The notes below the pieces were generated by a model. That model made no database searches and was not told the origin of the DNA. It was given only the letters and a program-made list of their open reading frames with translations. Positions 34,192 through 48,468 of a stretch of DNA of 64,000 nucleotides are shown piece by piece. How positions within the stretch are numbered: the first letter of the stretch is position 1; every line of letters begins with the position of its first letter. The position numbers and the translations under genes are program-made. Source of the stretch: Taudactylus pleione (lineage: Eukaryota; Chordata; Amphibia; Anura; Myobatrachidae); assembly GCA_031769625.1 (NCBI GenBank), contig JAUIMM010000698.1, positions 62,001-126,000 of the forward strand, given 5' to 3'.

Positions 34192-37100
34192 ATCACCCAG
34201 GACCTGCTGGGACCTGTAGTGCCACAGAAAAACACACATATAAACTAGATATGTGCACCAGACCATTTTTGCTAGATTTGGATTTGGCTCTGATTCGTCA
34301 TCCGGCCTTGGATTTGAATTTGACAAAGCGCCATGACTGGTTTTGGATTTGAATTTAGATTTGGATTTTTTTACAAAAATTGACAAAGAAAGCTAAAATC
34401 ACATAATTTGGGCATTTTTTTTGTTCCTAGTGTATTATTAACCTCAATAACATTAATTTCCAGTCATTTACAGTCAATTTAGACCACCTCACAGCTCACA
34501 ATATTATTTTCACCATTATTGGCCAAAGGCTGCAGTGAGCTGGCAGGTTACTAAGCGACAGAGTGGTGGCACAGACACCGCAGTTTAAAGCACATCTATG
34601 AAACATTGCCATTCACTACTGAGTAACAGTACTTGTGTGTTATGGACACACAGAGGGCTAAGGCCCAATGAGTCACGGTGCATGTAAACACAGTGGGTTA
34701 TGGCCCAAGGAATCACAGTACTTGTATACACAGTGAGGTACAGCCCAAGGAGTCAAGGTGCTTGTATACACAGTGGGGAACATCACAAAAAAAAGAGTTT
34801 TTTTTACTTTTTAAACTTTTAAATCTCTTCAATTTTTTTTTTACTTTTAAACTTTGTTTTTTTTGCACACACAGCCACTTGTGAGTCTGGACACAGCCCC
34901 TTTAATCAGCAGAATATAGCGCAGCATACATCAGCGAGCAGTGTGCCCCCTTACACAGTCACTTTGCCAGCACAGCCAACTCTAAATGACCCCCAGAGTG
35001 TACGTATATTTAGCACAGTGGGCCTAATCTATATAGTGGCTAAGCATAACAGGGATATATTGCATACTGATCAAGTTACATTAGGCTAAACTGAATATTT
35101 ATCAATCCTGAAAGTCTACTGTATAATGGGCAAAATCGGTCCTCCACTGTATATTCATCATTGCCAATTATATGCTATACTGGGAACAGAGACTATTGGG
35201 GAGATTCAAAAAGAAGCACGTTTCCATCAGAATATTGCACGCTGATGTAATGCTGGTCATCCTGCTGGAAAACCTCGCTCGGCTTTGCTCACACCTATAG
35301 GGGTGCAGAAATAACTAGCCTTGGCCTAGCTATTGACGTCATTTCAATTTATAAACATCCTAGCAGTATTTTCATATTAATTGTGTTTTTTATTTTCATT
35401 CAATCCCTTGCTTGTTTTCTACCCAAGTAGCAGTCTTGAGAAATAAAAAATGGACAGAATCAGCAGGTTAATGAAATGAGAAAGAGCTGATAGGAACTGA
35501 TTGATTGAATGAGTGGATGCAGTAAAAGAGAACTTTGGCGAATAAGGAGATGGCAAAGGGACAGATGTGTAATAATAATAAATGGCAGGTGTATCATGGG
35601 AAGCAGAGGTGATGGAGAATATAAACATATCACACATCAGTAGAGATTATTTTGTGCACTTCTCCTTTAAGGAATGTAGAACACGAGTGAGGTCATGCTG
35701 TGATGTCATAATGGTAACTCTTTGCTGTTGCTCACTCTTAACCGCCCAGGACACTGACATAGCATTATCATTGCTGTCATTAACATACTCCAAATACATC
35801 TCTTGCACCCAGCCCACTGAGGGAAAAATATCCTCTTGAGGTAAGTATCTCATCAAAGAAAAGGGCGTTTCACTTGGATGTGCCTGCAGACTTGGAGCTT
35901 GACTACCCTAAAATATGACCTTGAGCTTGTTTATTTCTATAATTGGAGGTTCTAGCAGCACAGCACATCTATCGCAATGTAGTAGCCATTCGGGTAAAAT
36001 CGGTGCTTCTCAAAAGGGGATGACCATCCTCTTCAGAAAATTGCGCAGCTTTGTGAGGAATTTAAATTGGGTAATGTCAGGAGATGTGGACAGGAACTAT
36101 ATTAATGACGTCAGCCAATGTTATTTATTAATGTGGTAAACTGTATAGTGTATTTTAGTGGCAAATGTTCATACAGTATTTTAAATAAGTTTGGAAATAT
36201 AACTCTGCATAGCCTCCTAGTGCCCAGAGGGACGGGCAATCCTTCAAGGATGGTGGAAGCCTCATGACTCACAGGGGGTTTTTCCTCTCCTGAGTGCTGA
36301 AGGATGATTCTTTGTGAGTCATGAGGCTTCCACCATCTTGTTCCTCTTATAGGACAAGCTTGTAAGAGCCTCCAGCTAATCTTGGGCACTAATTTATTTA
36401 CAACGCAGAGTAAAAATAAAATGTTGTTTTCTTTGTGCTAAAAATTCATAATAAATATATTTTCAAATTGATTTTACTTGATGTGGTCTTTGTTTTTTTT
36501 CATAATGGAGTCTCTTAGAAGGTTAAGAGGCTGTGAGGTCTACTATCCTGTTAATAGAAGAGATTTGATAATCTTCGCACTACATAATAGTTTAAGGTTA
36601 TGACCTAATGGCAATGTGCAGGATATGGCGGTGGTACATGATGTTATTGGGGAAGTGGTCAAGTCCAGAAAGGACGCAAAAAATAAAAGAGATCAGGTGA
36701 AACAGAAATAATATAAAATGTTTTCTAACATACAGTATATACTCTTCTGTGCTGGACAAAATGAAGCAAACGACATATGGAAGGTTACAGTCCCTTTAAA
36801 TAGCAAATATTGAAGATGGTTTTCAAGGCATTTCTTAAAGAGGTTGGATACCCTGTCCTATTGCATTATTTAATGCAATCATCCTGCAGATTTGGAAGCA
36901 GTGGAGTGCACCTGCAGAATAGGTAGCCATTCTGAATGGATGAAAAATTGCATAATTGGTTCACAATAACTTAGGAGATGCCTAATTGAGTCTGCCAAGT
37001 CCCAGGCAATTGCTCAATGTCATGATCCTGTGCTGTTGACCCCATAAGAAGAAAATCCAAAGCATGGGGTCCTCCTGTCACATAGTCCAAGCATATTCTG

Positions 37101-37760
37101 CAGGGGGATGTGTGCCTCTTCCCTAGGAAAAAAAACAGCCAGAGGCATCACTAGGCTCTTTGGAGCCCAGGGCAAGTTGGAGAACTGCGTGCCACCCCCC
37201 GCCCCCCAATAGACACGTATAGAAAAGCATTTATGCGCGCCTCTGGCGTGCAGCAAAAAATGGGTGTGGTCACTTACCGAAGGGGCGTGGCCACTAAAAA
37301 TGGGGCGTGCCAACATGGCACGCCACCCATTTCTTGTCACTCTGGGAACATTACTTTCTATTCCATATATACCTTACCGATACGGTGGTTTCTCACAATG
37401 TGGAACCTCTGAAGAAATATATCCTCCATGGGAAGACAGCGCCTGCAGTCGGCATTCTCTATTCATGTAGGGCACATCGTCCAGAAGATGCCTGTTTGTG
37501 TGGGAATATTAACAAGGTCGGACTCATTCCCCCTGTGTATTTCCTGCCCCCTGCATCTCTTAGCCACACCATCTCCCCCTGCATCGTCTCTCGGCACACC
37601 ATAACCTCCCCAGACACACACATACTGACACAGACATACACACCTCTTTCACACAAATGCAGCCAGCCAAATAAATAAAACGGCTTGCTTATGCAGGCGC
37701 TTTTAGCACTAGAAGTGCCTGCATACCCATGGCTGAAAAAGCATGTTGAAGCTTGAAGAA
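34192..37760 (+). repeat. Satellite monomer copy 9 (palindrome subgroup)
   Basis: First copy of the 9-13 subgroup. It shares the new palindrome at 36249-36337, a CRE-like TGACGTCA at 35334-35341, GGGAAAAATAT near 35821, CTGTCCTATTG near 36854 and the tail form ACCGAAGGGG / CACTAAAAAT near 37276-37300. Private to it are CCTAGTGTATT near 34427 and AAATGTTG near 36420. Confidence 0.95.
36249..36337. repeat. Templated palindrome, copy 9
   Basis: Two perfect 25-bp inverted arms (36249-36273 and 36313-36337) flank a 39-base loop. The left arm replaces the sequence CCATGGGTCCCC... found here in copies 1-8 and 14. The right arm is the ordinary monomer sequence, so the left arm is a reverse-complement copy of it. 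Confidence 0.95.
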
Positions 37761-40700
37761 ATCACCCAGGACCTGCTGGGACCTGTAGTGCCACAGAAAA
37801 ACACACATATAAACTAGATATGTGCACCAGACCATTTTTGCTAGATTTGGATTTGGCTCTGATTCGTCATCCGGCCTTGGATTTGAATTTGACAAAGCGC
37901 CATGACTGGTTTTGGATTTGAATTTAGATTTGGATTTTTTTACAAAAATTGACAAAGAAAGCTAAAATCACATAATTTGGGCATTTTTTTTGTTCCTAGA
38001 GTATTATTAACCTCAATAACATTAATTTCCAGTCATTTACAGTCAATTTAGACCACCTCACAGCTCACAATATTATTTTCACCATTATTGGCCAAAGGCT
38101 GCAGTGAGCTGGCAGGTTACTAAGCGACAGAGTGGTGGCACAGACACCGCAGTTTAAAGCACATCTATGAAACATTGCCATTCACTACTGAGTAACAGTA
38201 CTTGTGTGTTATGGACACACAGAGGGCTAAGGCCCAATGAGTCACGGTGCATGTAAACACAGTGGGTTATGGCCCAAGGAATCACAGTACTTGTATACAC
38301 AGTGAGGTACAGCCCAAGGAGTCAAGGTGCTTGTATACACAGTGGGGAACATCACAAAAAAAAGTGTTTTTTTTACTTTTTAAACTTTTAAATCTCTTCA
38401 ATTTTTTTTTTACTTTTAAACTTTGTTTTTTTTGCACACACAGCCACTTGTGAGTCTGGACACAGCCCCTTTAATCAGCAGAATATAGCGCAGCATACAT
38501 CAGCGAGCAGTGTGCCCCCTTACACAGTCACTTTGCCAGCCCAGCCAACTCTAAATGACCCCCAGAGTGTACGTATATTTAGCACAGTGGGCCTAATCTA
38601 TATAGTGGCTAAGCATAACAGGGATATATTGCATACTGATCAAGTTACATTAGGCTAAACTGAATATTTATCAATCCTGAAAGTCTACTGTATAATGGGC
38701 AAAATCGGTCCTCCACTGTATATTCATCATAGCCAATTATATGCTATACTGGGAACAGAGACTATTGGGGAGATTCAAAAAGAAGCACGTTTCCATCAGA
38801 ATATTGCACGCTGATGTAATGCTGGTCATCCTGCAGGAAAACCTCGCTCGGCTTTGCTCACACCTATAGGGGTGCAGAAATAACTAGCCTTGGCCTAGCT
38901 ATTGACGTCATTTCAATTTATAAACATCCTAGCAGTATTTTCATATTAATTGTGTTTTTTATTTTCATTCAATCCCTTGCTTGTTTTCTACCCAAGTAGC
39001 AGTCTTGAGAAATATAAAATGGACAGAATCAGCAGGTTAATGAAATGAGAAAGAGCTGATAGGAACTGATTGATTGAATGAGTGGATGCAGTAAAAGAGA
39101 ACTTTGGCGAATAAGGAGATGGCAAAGGGACAGATGTGTAATAATAATAAATGGCAGGTGTATCATGGGAAGCAGAGGTGATGGAGAATATAAACATATC
39201 ACACATCAGTAGAGATTATTTTGTGCACTTCTCCTTTAAGGAATGTAGAACACGAGTGAGGTCATGCTGTGATGTCATAATGGTAACTCTTTGCTGTTGC
39301 TCACTCTTAACCGCCCAGGACACTGACATAGCATTATCATTGCTGTCATTAACATACTCCAAATACATCTCTTGCACCCAGCCCACTGAGGGAAAAATAT
39401 CCTCTTGAGGTAAGTATCTCATCAAAGAAAAGGGCGTTTCACTTGGATGTGCCTGCAGACTTGGAGCTTGACTACCCTAAAATATGACCTTGAGCTTGTT
39501 TATTTCTATAATTGGAGGTTCTAGCAGCACAGCACATCTATCGCAATGTAGTAGCCATTCGGGTAAAATCGGTGCTTCTCAAAAGGGGATGACCATCCTC
39601 TTCAGAAAATTGCGCAGCTTTGTGAGGAATTTAAATTGGGTAATGTCAGGAGATGTGGACAGGAACTATATTAATGACGTCAGCCAATGTTATTTATTAA
39701 TGTGGTAAACTGTATAGTGTATTTTAGTGGCAAATGTTCATACAGTATTTTAAATAAGTTTGGAAATATAACTCTGCATAGCCTCCTAGTGCCCAGAGGG
39801 ACGGGCAATCCTTCAAGGATGGTGGAAGCCTCATGACTCACAGGGGGTTTTTCCTCTCCTGAGTGCTGAAGGATGATTCTTTGTGAGTCATGAGGCTTCC
39901 ACCATCTTGTTCCTCTTATAGGACAAGCTTGTAAGAGCCTCCAGCTAATCTTGGGCACTAATTTATTTACAACGCAGAGTAAAAATAAAGTGTTGTTTTC
40001 TTTGTGCTAAAAATTCATAATAAATATATTTTCAAATTGATTTTACTTGATGTGGTCTTTGTTTTTTTTCATAATGGAGTCTCTTAGAAGGTTAAGAGGC
40101 TGTGAGGTCTACTATCCTGTTAATAGAAGAGATTTGATAATCTTCGCACTACATAATAGTTTAAGGTTATGACCTAATGGCAATGTGCAGGATATGGCGG
40201 TGGTACATGATGTTATTGGGGAAGTGGTCAAGTCCAGAAAGGACGCAAAAAATAAAAGAGATCAGGTGAAACAGAAATAATATAAAATGTTTTCTAACAT
40301 ACAGTATATACTCTTCTGTGCTGGACAAAATGAAGCAAACGACATATGGAAGGTTACAGTCCCTTTAAATAGCAAATATTGAAGATGGTTTTCAAGGCAT
40401 TTCTTAAAGAGGTTGGATACCCTGTCCTATTGCATTATTTAATGCAATCATCCTGCAGATTTGGAAGCAGTGGAGTGCACCTGCAGAATAGGTAGCCATT
40501 CTGAATGGATGAAAAATTGCATAATTGGTTCACAATAACTTAGGAGATGCCTAATTGAGTCTGCCAAGTCCCAGGCAATTGCTCAATGTCATGATCCTGT
40601 GCTGTTGACCCCATAAGAAGAAAATCCAAAGCATGGGGTCCTCCTGTCACATAGTCCAAGCATATTCTGCAGGGGGATGTGTGCCTCTTCCCTAGGAAAA

Positions 40701-41329
40701 AAAACAGCCAGAGGCATCACTAGGGTCTTTGGAGCCCAGGGCAAGTTGGAGAACTGCGTGCCACCCCCCGCCCCCCCATAGACACGTATAGAAAAGCATT
40801 TATGCGCGCCTCTGGCGTGCAGCAAAAAATGGGTGTGGTCACTTACCGAAGGGGCGTGGCCACTAAAAATGGGGCGTGCCAACATGGCATGCCACCCATT
40901 TCTTGTCACTCTGGGAACATTACTTTCTATTCCATATATACCTTACCGATACGGTGGTTTCTCACAATGTGGAACCTCTGAAGAAATATATCCTCCATGG
41001 GAAGACAGCGCCTGCAGTCGGCATTCTCTATTCATGTAGGGCACATCGTCCAGAAGATGCCTGTTTGTGTGGGAATATTAACAAGGTCGGACTCATTCCC
41101 CCTGTGTATTTCCTGCCCCCTGCATCTCTTAGCCACACCATCTCCCCCTGCATCGTCTCTCGGCACACCATAACCTCCCCAGACACACACATACTGACAC
41201 AGACATACACACCTCTTTCACACAAATGCAGCCAGCCAAATAAATAAAACGGCTTGCTTATGCAGGCGCTTTTAGCACTAGAAGTGCCTGCATACCCATG
41301 GCTGAAAAAGCATGTTGAAGCTTGAAGAA
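37761..41329 (+). repeat. Satellite monomer copy 10 (palindrome subgroup)
   Basis: Same subgroup markers as copy 9, with the palindrome at 39818-39906 and the second CRE at 38903-38910. It keeps AAGTGTTTT in the T tract, where copies 9, 11 and 13 read AAGAGTTTT. Private changes are CATCATAGCC near 38726, AATATAAAAT near 39011 and GGCATGCCAC near 40887. Confidence 0.95.
39818..39906. repeat. Templated palindrome, copy 10
   Basis: Same structure as in copy 9: arms at 39818-39842 and 39882-39906 with a 39-base loop and no mismatch. Confidence 0.95.
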
Positions 41330-44300
41330 ATCACCCAGGACCTGCTGGGACCTGTAGTGCCACAGAAAAACACACATATAAACTAGATATGTGCACCAGA
41401 CCATTTTTGCTAGATTTGGATTTGGCTCTGATTCGTCATCCGGCCTTGGATTTGAATTTGACAAAGCGCCATGACTGGTTTTGGATTTGAATTTAGATTT
41501 GGATTTTTTTACAAAAATTGACAAAGAAAGCTAAAATCACATAATTTGGGCATTTTTTTTGTTCCTAGAGTATTATTAACCTCAATAACATTAATTTCCA
41601 GTCATTTACAGTCAATTTAGACCACCTCACAGCTCACAATATTATTTTCACCATTATTGGCCAAAGGCTGCAGTGAGCTGGCAGGTTACTAAGTGACAGA
41701 GTGGTGGCACAGACACCGCAGTTTAAAGCACATCTATGAAACATTGCCATTCACTACTGAGTAACAGTACTTGTGTGTTATGGACACACAGAGGGCTAAG
41801 GCCCAATGAGTCACGGTGCATGTAAACACAGTGGGTTATGGCCCAAGGAATCACAGTACTTGTATACACAGTGAGGTACAGCCCAAGGAGTCAAGGTGCT
41901 TGTATACACAGTGGGGAACATCACAAAAAAAAGAGTTTTTTTTACTTTTTAAACTTTTAAATCTCTTCAATTTTTTTTTTACTTTTAAACTTTGTTTTTT
42001 TTGCACACACAGCCACTTGTGAGTCTGGACACAGCCCCTTTAATCAGCAGAATATAGCGCAGCATACATCAGCGAGCAGTGTGCCCCCTTACACAGTCAC
42101 TTTGCCAGCACAGCCAACTCTAAATGACCCCCAGAGTGTACGTATATTTAGCACAGTGGGCCTAATCTATATAGTGGCTAAGCATAACAGGGATATATTG
42201 CATACTGATCAAGTTACATTAGGCTAAACTGAATATTTATCAATCCTGAAAGTCTACTGTATAATGGGCAAAATCGGTCCTCCACTGTATATTCATCATT
42301 GCCAATTATATGCTATACTGGGAACAGAGACTATTGGGGAGATTCAAAAAGAAGCACGTTTCCATCAGAATATTGCACGCTGATGTAATGCTGGTCATCC
42401 TGCAGGAAAACCTCGCTCGGCTTTGCTCACACCTATAGGGGTGCAGAAATAATTAGCCTTGGCCTAGCTATTGACGTCATTTCAATTTATAAACATCCTA
42501 GCAGTATTTTCATATTAATTGTGTTTTTTATTTTCATTCAATCCCTTGCTTGTTTTCTACCCAAGTAGCAGTCTTGAGAAATAAAAAATGGACAGAATCA
42601 GCAGGTTAATGAAATGAGAAAGAGCTGATAGGAACTGATTGATTGAATGAGTGGATGCAGTAAAAGAGAACTTTGGCGAATAAGGAGATGGCAAAGGGAC
42701 AGATGTGTAATAATAATAAATGGCAGGTGTATCATGGGAAGCAGAGGTGATGGAGAATATAAACATATCACACATCAGTAGAGATTATTTTGTGCACTTC
42801 TCCTTTAAGGAATGTAGAACACGAGTGAGGTCATGCTGTGATGTCATAATGGTAACTCCTTGCTGTTGCTCACTCTTAACCGCCCAGGACACTGACATAG
42901 CATTATCATTGCTGTCATTAACATACTCCAAATACATCTCTTGCACCCAGCCCACTGAGGGAAAAATATCCTCTTGAGGTAAGTATCTCATCAAAGAAAA
43001 GGGCGTTTCACTTGGATGTGCCTGCAGACTTGGAGCTTGACTACCCTAAAATATGACCTTGAGCTTGTTTATTTCTATAATTGGAGGTTCTAGCAGCACA
43101 GCACATCTATCGCAATGTAGTAGCCATTCGGGTAAAATCGGTGCTTCTCAAAAGGGGATGACCATCCTCTTCAGAAAATTGCGCAGCTTTGTGAGGAATT
43201 TAAATTGGGTAATGTCAGGAGATGTGGACAGGAACTATATTAATGACGTCAGCCAATGTTATTTATTAATGTGGTAAACTGTATAGTGTATTTTAGTGGC
43301 AAATGTTCATACAGTATTTTAAATAAGTTTGGAAATATAACTCTGCATAGCCTCCTAGTGCCCAGAGGGACGGGCAATCCTTCAAGGATGGTGGAAGCCT
43401 CATGACTCACAGGGGGTTTTTCCTCTCCTGAGTGCTGAAGGATGATTCTTTGTGAGTCATGAGGCTTCCACCATCTTGTTCCTCTTATAGGACAAGCTTG
43501 TAAGAGCCTCCAGCTAATCTTGGGCACTAATTTATTTACAACGCAGAGTAAAAATAAAGTGTTGTTTTCTTTGTGCTAAAAATTCATAATAAATATATTT
43601 TCAAATTGATTTTACTTGATGTGGTCTTTGTTTTTTTTCATAATGGAGTCTCTTAGAAGGTTAAGAGGCTGTGAGGTCTACTATCCTGTTAATAGAAGAG
43701 ATTTGATAATCTTCGCACTACATAATAGTTTAAGGTTATGACCTAATGGCAATGTGCAGGATATGGCGGTGGTACATGATGTTATTGGGGAAGTGGTCAA
43801 GTCCAGAAAGGACGCAAAAAATAAAAGAGATCAGGTGAAACAGAAATAATATAAAATGTTTTCTAACATACAGTATATACTCTTCTGTGCTGGACAAAAT
43901 GAAGCAAACGACATATGGAAGGTTACAGTCCCTTTAAATAGCAAATATTGAAGATGGTTTTCAAGGCATTTCTTAAAGAGGTTGGATACCCTGTCCTATT
44001 GCATTATTTAATGCAATCATCCTGCAGATTTGGAAGCAGTGGAGTGCACCTGCAGAATAGGTAGCCATTCTGAATGGATGAAAAATTGCATAATTGGTTC
44101 ACAATAACTTAGGAGATGCCTAATTGAGTCTGCCAAGTCCCAGGCAATTGCTCAATGTCATGATCCTGTGCTGTTGACCCCATAAGAAGAAAATCCAAAG
44201 CATGGGGTCCTCCTGTCACATAGTCCAAGCATATTCTGCAGGGGGATGTGTGCCTCTTCCCTAGGAAAAAAAACAGCCAGAGGCATCACTAGGGTCTTTG

Positions 44301-44898
44301 GAGCCCAGGGCAAGTTGGAGAACTGCGTGCCACCCCCCGCCCCCCCATAGACACGTATAGAAAAGCATTTATGCGCGCCTCTGGCGTGCAGCAAAAAATG
44401 GGTGTGGTCACTTACCGAAGGGGCGTGGCCACTAAAAATGGGGCGTGCCAACATGGCACGCCACCCATTTCTTGTCACTCTGGGAACATTACTTTCTATT
44501 CCATATATACCTTACCGATACGGTGGTTTCTCACAATGTGGAACCTCTGAAGAAATATATCCTCCATGGGAAGACAGCGCCTGCAGTCGGCATTCTCTAT
44601 TCATGTAGGGCACATCGTCCAGAAGATGCCTGTTTGTGTGGGAATATTAACAAGGTCAGACTCATTCCCCCTGTGTATTTCCTGCCCCCTGCATCTCTTA
44701 GCCACACCATCTCCCCCTGCATCGTCTCTCGGCACACCATAACCTCCCCAGACACACACATACTGACACAGACATACACACCTCTTTCACACAAATGCAG
44801 CCAGCCAAATAAATAAAACGGCTTGCTTATGCAGGCGCTTTTAGCACTAGAAGTGCCTGCATACCCATGGCTGAAAAAGCATGTTGAAGCTTGAAGAA
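41330..44898 (+). repeat. Satellite monomer copy 11 (palindrome subgroup)
   Basis: Palindrome at 43387-43475 and second CRE at 42472-42479. Private changes are CTAAGTGACAG near 41689, AATAATTAGC near 42447, GTAACTCCTT near 42851 and AAGGTCAGAC near 44653. Confidence 0.95.
43387..43475. repeat. Templated palindrome, copy 11
   Basis: Arms at 43387-43411 and 43451-43475 with a 39-base loop, perfect match. Confidence 0.95.
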
Positions 44899-47800
44899 AT
44901 CACCCAGGACCTGCTGGGACCTGTAGTGCCACAGAAAAACACACATATAAACTAGATATGTGCACCAGACCATTTTTGCTAGATTTGGATTTGGCTCTGA
45001 TTCGTCATCCGGCCTTGGATTTGAATTTGACAAAGCGCCATGACTGGTTTTGGATTTGAATTTAGATTTGGATTTTTTTACAAAAATTGACAAAGAAAGC
45101 TAAAATCACATAATTTGGGCATTTTTTTTGTTCCTAGAGTATTATTAACCTCAATAACATTAATTTCCAGTCATTTACAGTCAATTTAGACCACCTCACA
45201 GCTCACAATATTATTTTCACCATTATTGGCCAAAGGCTGCAGTGAGCTGGCAGGTTACTAAGCGACAGAGTGGTGGCACAGACACCGCAGTTTAAAGCAC
45301 ATCTATGAAACATTGCCATTCACTACTGAGTAACAGTACTTGTGTGTTATGGACACACAGAGGGCTAAGGCCCAATGAGTCACGGTGCATGTAAACACAG
45401 TGGGTTATGGCCCAAGGAATCACAGTACTTGTATACACAGTGAGGTACAGCCCAAGGAGTCAAGGTGCTTGTATACACAGTGGGGAACATCACAAAAAAA
45501 AGAGGTTTTTTTTACTTTTTAAACTTTTAAATCTCTTCAATTTTTTTTTTACTTTTAAACTTTGTTTTTTTTGCACACACAGCCACTTGTGAGTCTGGAC
45601 ACAGCCCCTTTAATCAGCAGAATATAGCGCAGCATACATCAGCGAGCAGTGTGCCCCCTTACACAGTCACTTTGCCAGCACAGCCAACTCTAAATGACCC
45701 CCAGAGTGTACGTATATTTAGCACAGTGGGCCTAATCTATATAGTGGCTAAGCATAACAGGGATATATTGCATACTGATCAAGTTACATTAGGCTAAACT
45801 GAATATTTATCAATCCTGAAAGTCTACTGTATAATGGGCAAAATCGGTCCTCCACTGTATATTCATCATTGCCAATTATATGCTATACTGGGAACAGAGA
45901 CTATTGGGGAGATTCAAAAAGAAGCACGTTTCCATCAGAATATTGCACGCTGATGTAATGCTGGTCATCCTGCAGGAAAACCTCGCTCGGCTTTGCTCAC
46001 ACCTATAGGGGTGCAGAAATAACTAGCCTTGGCCTAGCTATTGACGTCATTTCAATTTATAAACATCCTAGCAGTATTTTCATATTAATTGTGTTTTTTA
46101 TTTTCATTCAATCCCTTGCTTGTTTTCTACCCAAGTAGCAGTCTTGAGAAATAAGAAATGGACAGAATCAGCAGGTTAATGAAATGAGAAAGAGCTGATA
46201 GGAACTGATTGATTGAATGAGTGGATGCAGTAAAAGAGAACTTTGGCGAATAAGGAGATGGCAAAGGGACAGATGTGTAATAATAATAAATGGCAGGTGT
46301 ATCATGGGAAGCAGAGGTGATGGAGAATATAAACATATCACACATCAGTAGAGATTATTTTGTGCACTTCTCCTTTAAGGAATGTAGAACACGAGTGAGG
46401 TCATGCTGTGATGTCATAATGGTAACTCTTTGCTGTTGCTCACTCTTAACCGCCCAGGACACTGACATAGCATTATCATTGCTGTCATTAACATACTCCA
46501 AATACATCTCTTGCACCCAGCCCACTGAGGGAAAAATATCCTCTTGAGGTAAGTATCTCATCAAAGAAAAGGGCGTTTCACTTGGATGTGCCTGCAGACT
46601 TGGAGCTTGACTACCCTAAAATATGACCTTGAGCTTGTTTATTTCTATAATTGGAGGTTCTAGCAGCACAGCACATCTATCGCAATGTAGTAGCCATTCG
46701 GGTAAAATCGGTGCTTCTCAAAAGGGGATGACCATCCTCTTCAGAAAATTGCGCAGCTTTGTGAGGAATTTAAATTGGGTAATGTCAGGAGATGTGGACA
46801 GGAACTATATTAATGACGTCAGCCAATGTTATTTATTAATGTGGTAAACTGTATAGTGTATTTTAGTGGCAAATGTTCATACAATATTTTAAATAAGTTT
46901 GGAAATATAACTCTGCATAGCCTCCTAGTGCCCAGAGGGACGGGCAATCCTTCAAGGATGGTGGAAGCCTCATGACTCACAGGGGGTTTTTCCTCTCCTG
47001 AGTGCTGAAGGATGATTCTTTGTGAGTCATGAGGCTTCCACCATCTTGTTCCTCTTATAGGACAAGCTTGTAAGAGCCTCCAGCTAATCTTGGGCACTAA
47101 TTTATTTACAACGCAGAGTAAAAATAAAGTGTTGTTTTCTTTGTGCTAAAAATTCATAATAAATATATTTTCAAATTGATTTTACTTGATGTGGTCTTTG
47201 TTTTTTTTCATAATGGAGTCTCTTAGAAGGTTAAGAGGCTGTGAGGTCTACTATCCTGTTAATAGAAGAGATTTGATAATCTTCGCACTACATAATAGTT
47301 TAAGGTTATGACCTAATGGCAATGTGCAGGATATGGCGGTGGTACATGATGTTATTGGGGAAGTGGTCAAGTCCAGAAAGGACGCAAAAAATAAAAGAGA
47401 TCAGGTGAAACAGAAATAATATAAAATGTTTTCTAACATACAGTATATACTCTTCTGTGCTGGACAAAATGAAGCAAACGACATATGGAAGGTTACAGTC
47501 CCTTTAAATAGCAAATATTGAAGATGGTTTTCAAGGCATTTCTTAAAGAGGTTGGATACCCTGTCCTATTGCATTATGTAATGCAATCATCCTGCAGATT
47601 TGGAAGCAGTGGAGTGCACCTGCAGAATAGGTAGCCATTCTGAATGGATGAAAAATTGCATAATTGGTTCACAATAACTTAGGAGATGCCTAATTGAGTC
47701 TGCCAAGTCCCAGGCAATTGCTCAATGTCATGATCCTGTGCTGTTGACCCCATAAGAAGAAAATCCAAAGCATGGGGTCCTCCTGTCACATAGTCCAAGC

Positions 47801-48468
47801 ATATTCTGCAGGGGGATGTGTGCCTCTTCCCTAGGAAAAAAAACAGCCAGAGGCATCACTAGGGTCTTTGGAGCCCAGGGCAAGTTGGAGAACTGCGTGC
47901 CACCCCCCGCCCCCCCATAGACACGTATAGAAAAGCATTTATGCGCGCCTCTGGCGTGCAGCAAAAAATGGGTGTGGTCACTTACCGAAGGGGCGTGGCC
48001 ACTAAAAATGGGGCGTGCCAACATGGCACGCCACCCATTTCTTGTCACTCTGGGAACATTACTTTCTATTCCATATATACCTTACCGATACGGTGGTTTC
48101 TCACAATGTGGAACCTCTGAAGAAATATATCCTCCATGGGAAGACAGCGCCTGCAGTCGGCATTCTCTATTCATGTAGGGCACATCGTCCAGAAGATGCC
48201 TGTTTGTGTGGGAATATTAACAAGGTCGGACTCATTCCCCCTGTGTATTTCCTGCCCCCTGCATCTCTTAGCCACACCATCTCCCCCTGCATCGTCTCTC
48301 GGCACACCATAACCTCCCCAGACACACACATACTGACACAGACATACACACCTCTTTCACACAAATGCAGCCAGCCAAATAAATAAAACGGCTTGCTTAT
48401 GCAGGCGCTTTTAGCACTAGAAGTGCCTGCATACCCATGGCTGAAAAAGCATGTTGAAGCTTGAAGAA
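44899..48468 (+). repeat. Satellite monomer copy 12 (palindrome subgroup)
   Basis: Palindrome at 46957-47045 and second CRE at 46042-46049. It is one base longer than copies 9-11 because of AAGAGGTTTT in the T tract near 45500. That base shifts the recurrent 68-codon ORF into a 61-codon form, another sign that the ORF is not under selection. AAATAAGAAATGG near 46150, ACAATATTTT near 46881 and TTATGTAATG near 47575 are private. Confidence 0.95.
46957..47045. repeat. Templated palindrome, copy 12
   Basis: Arms at 46957-46981 and 47021-47045 with a 39-base loop, perfect match. Confidence 0.95.
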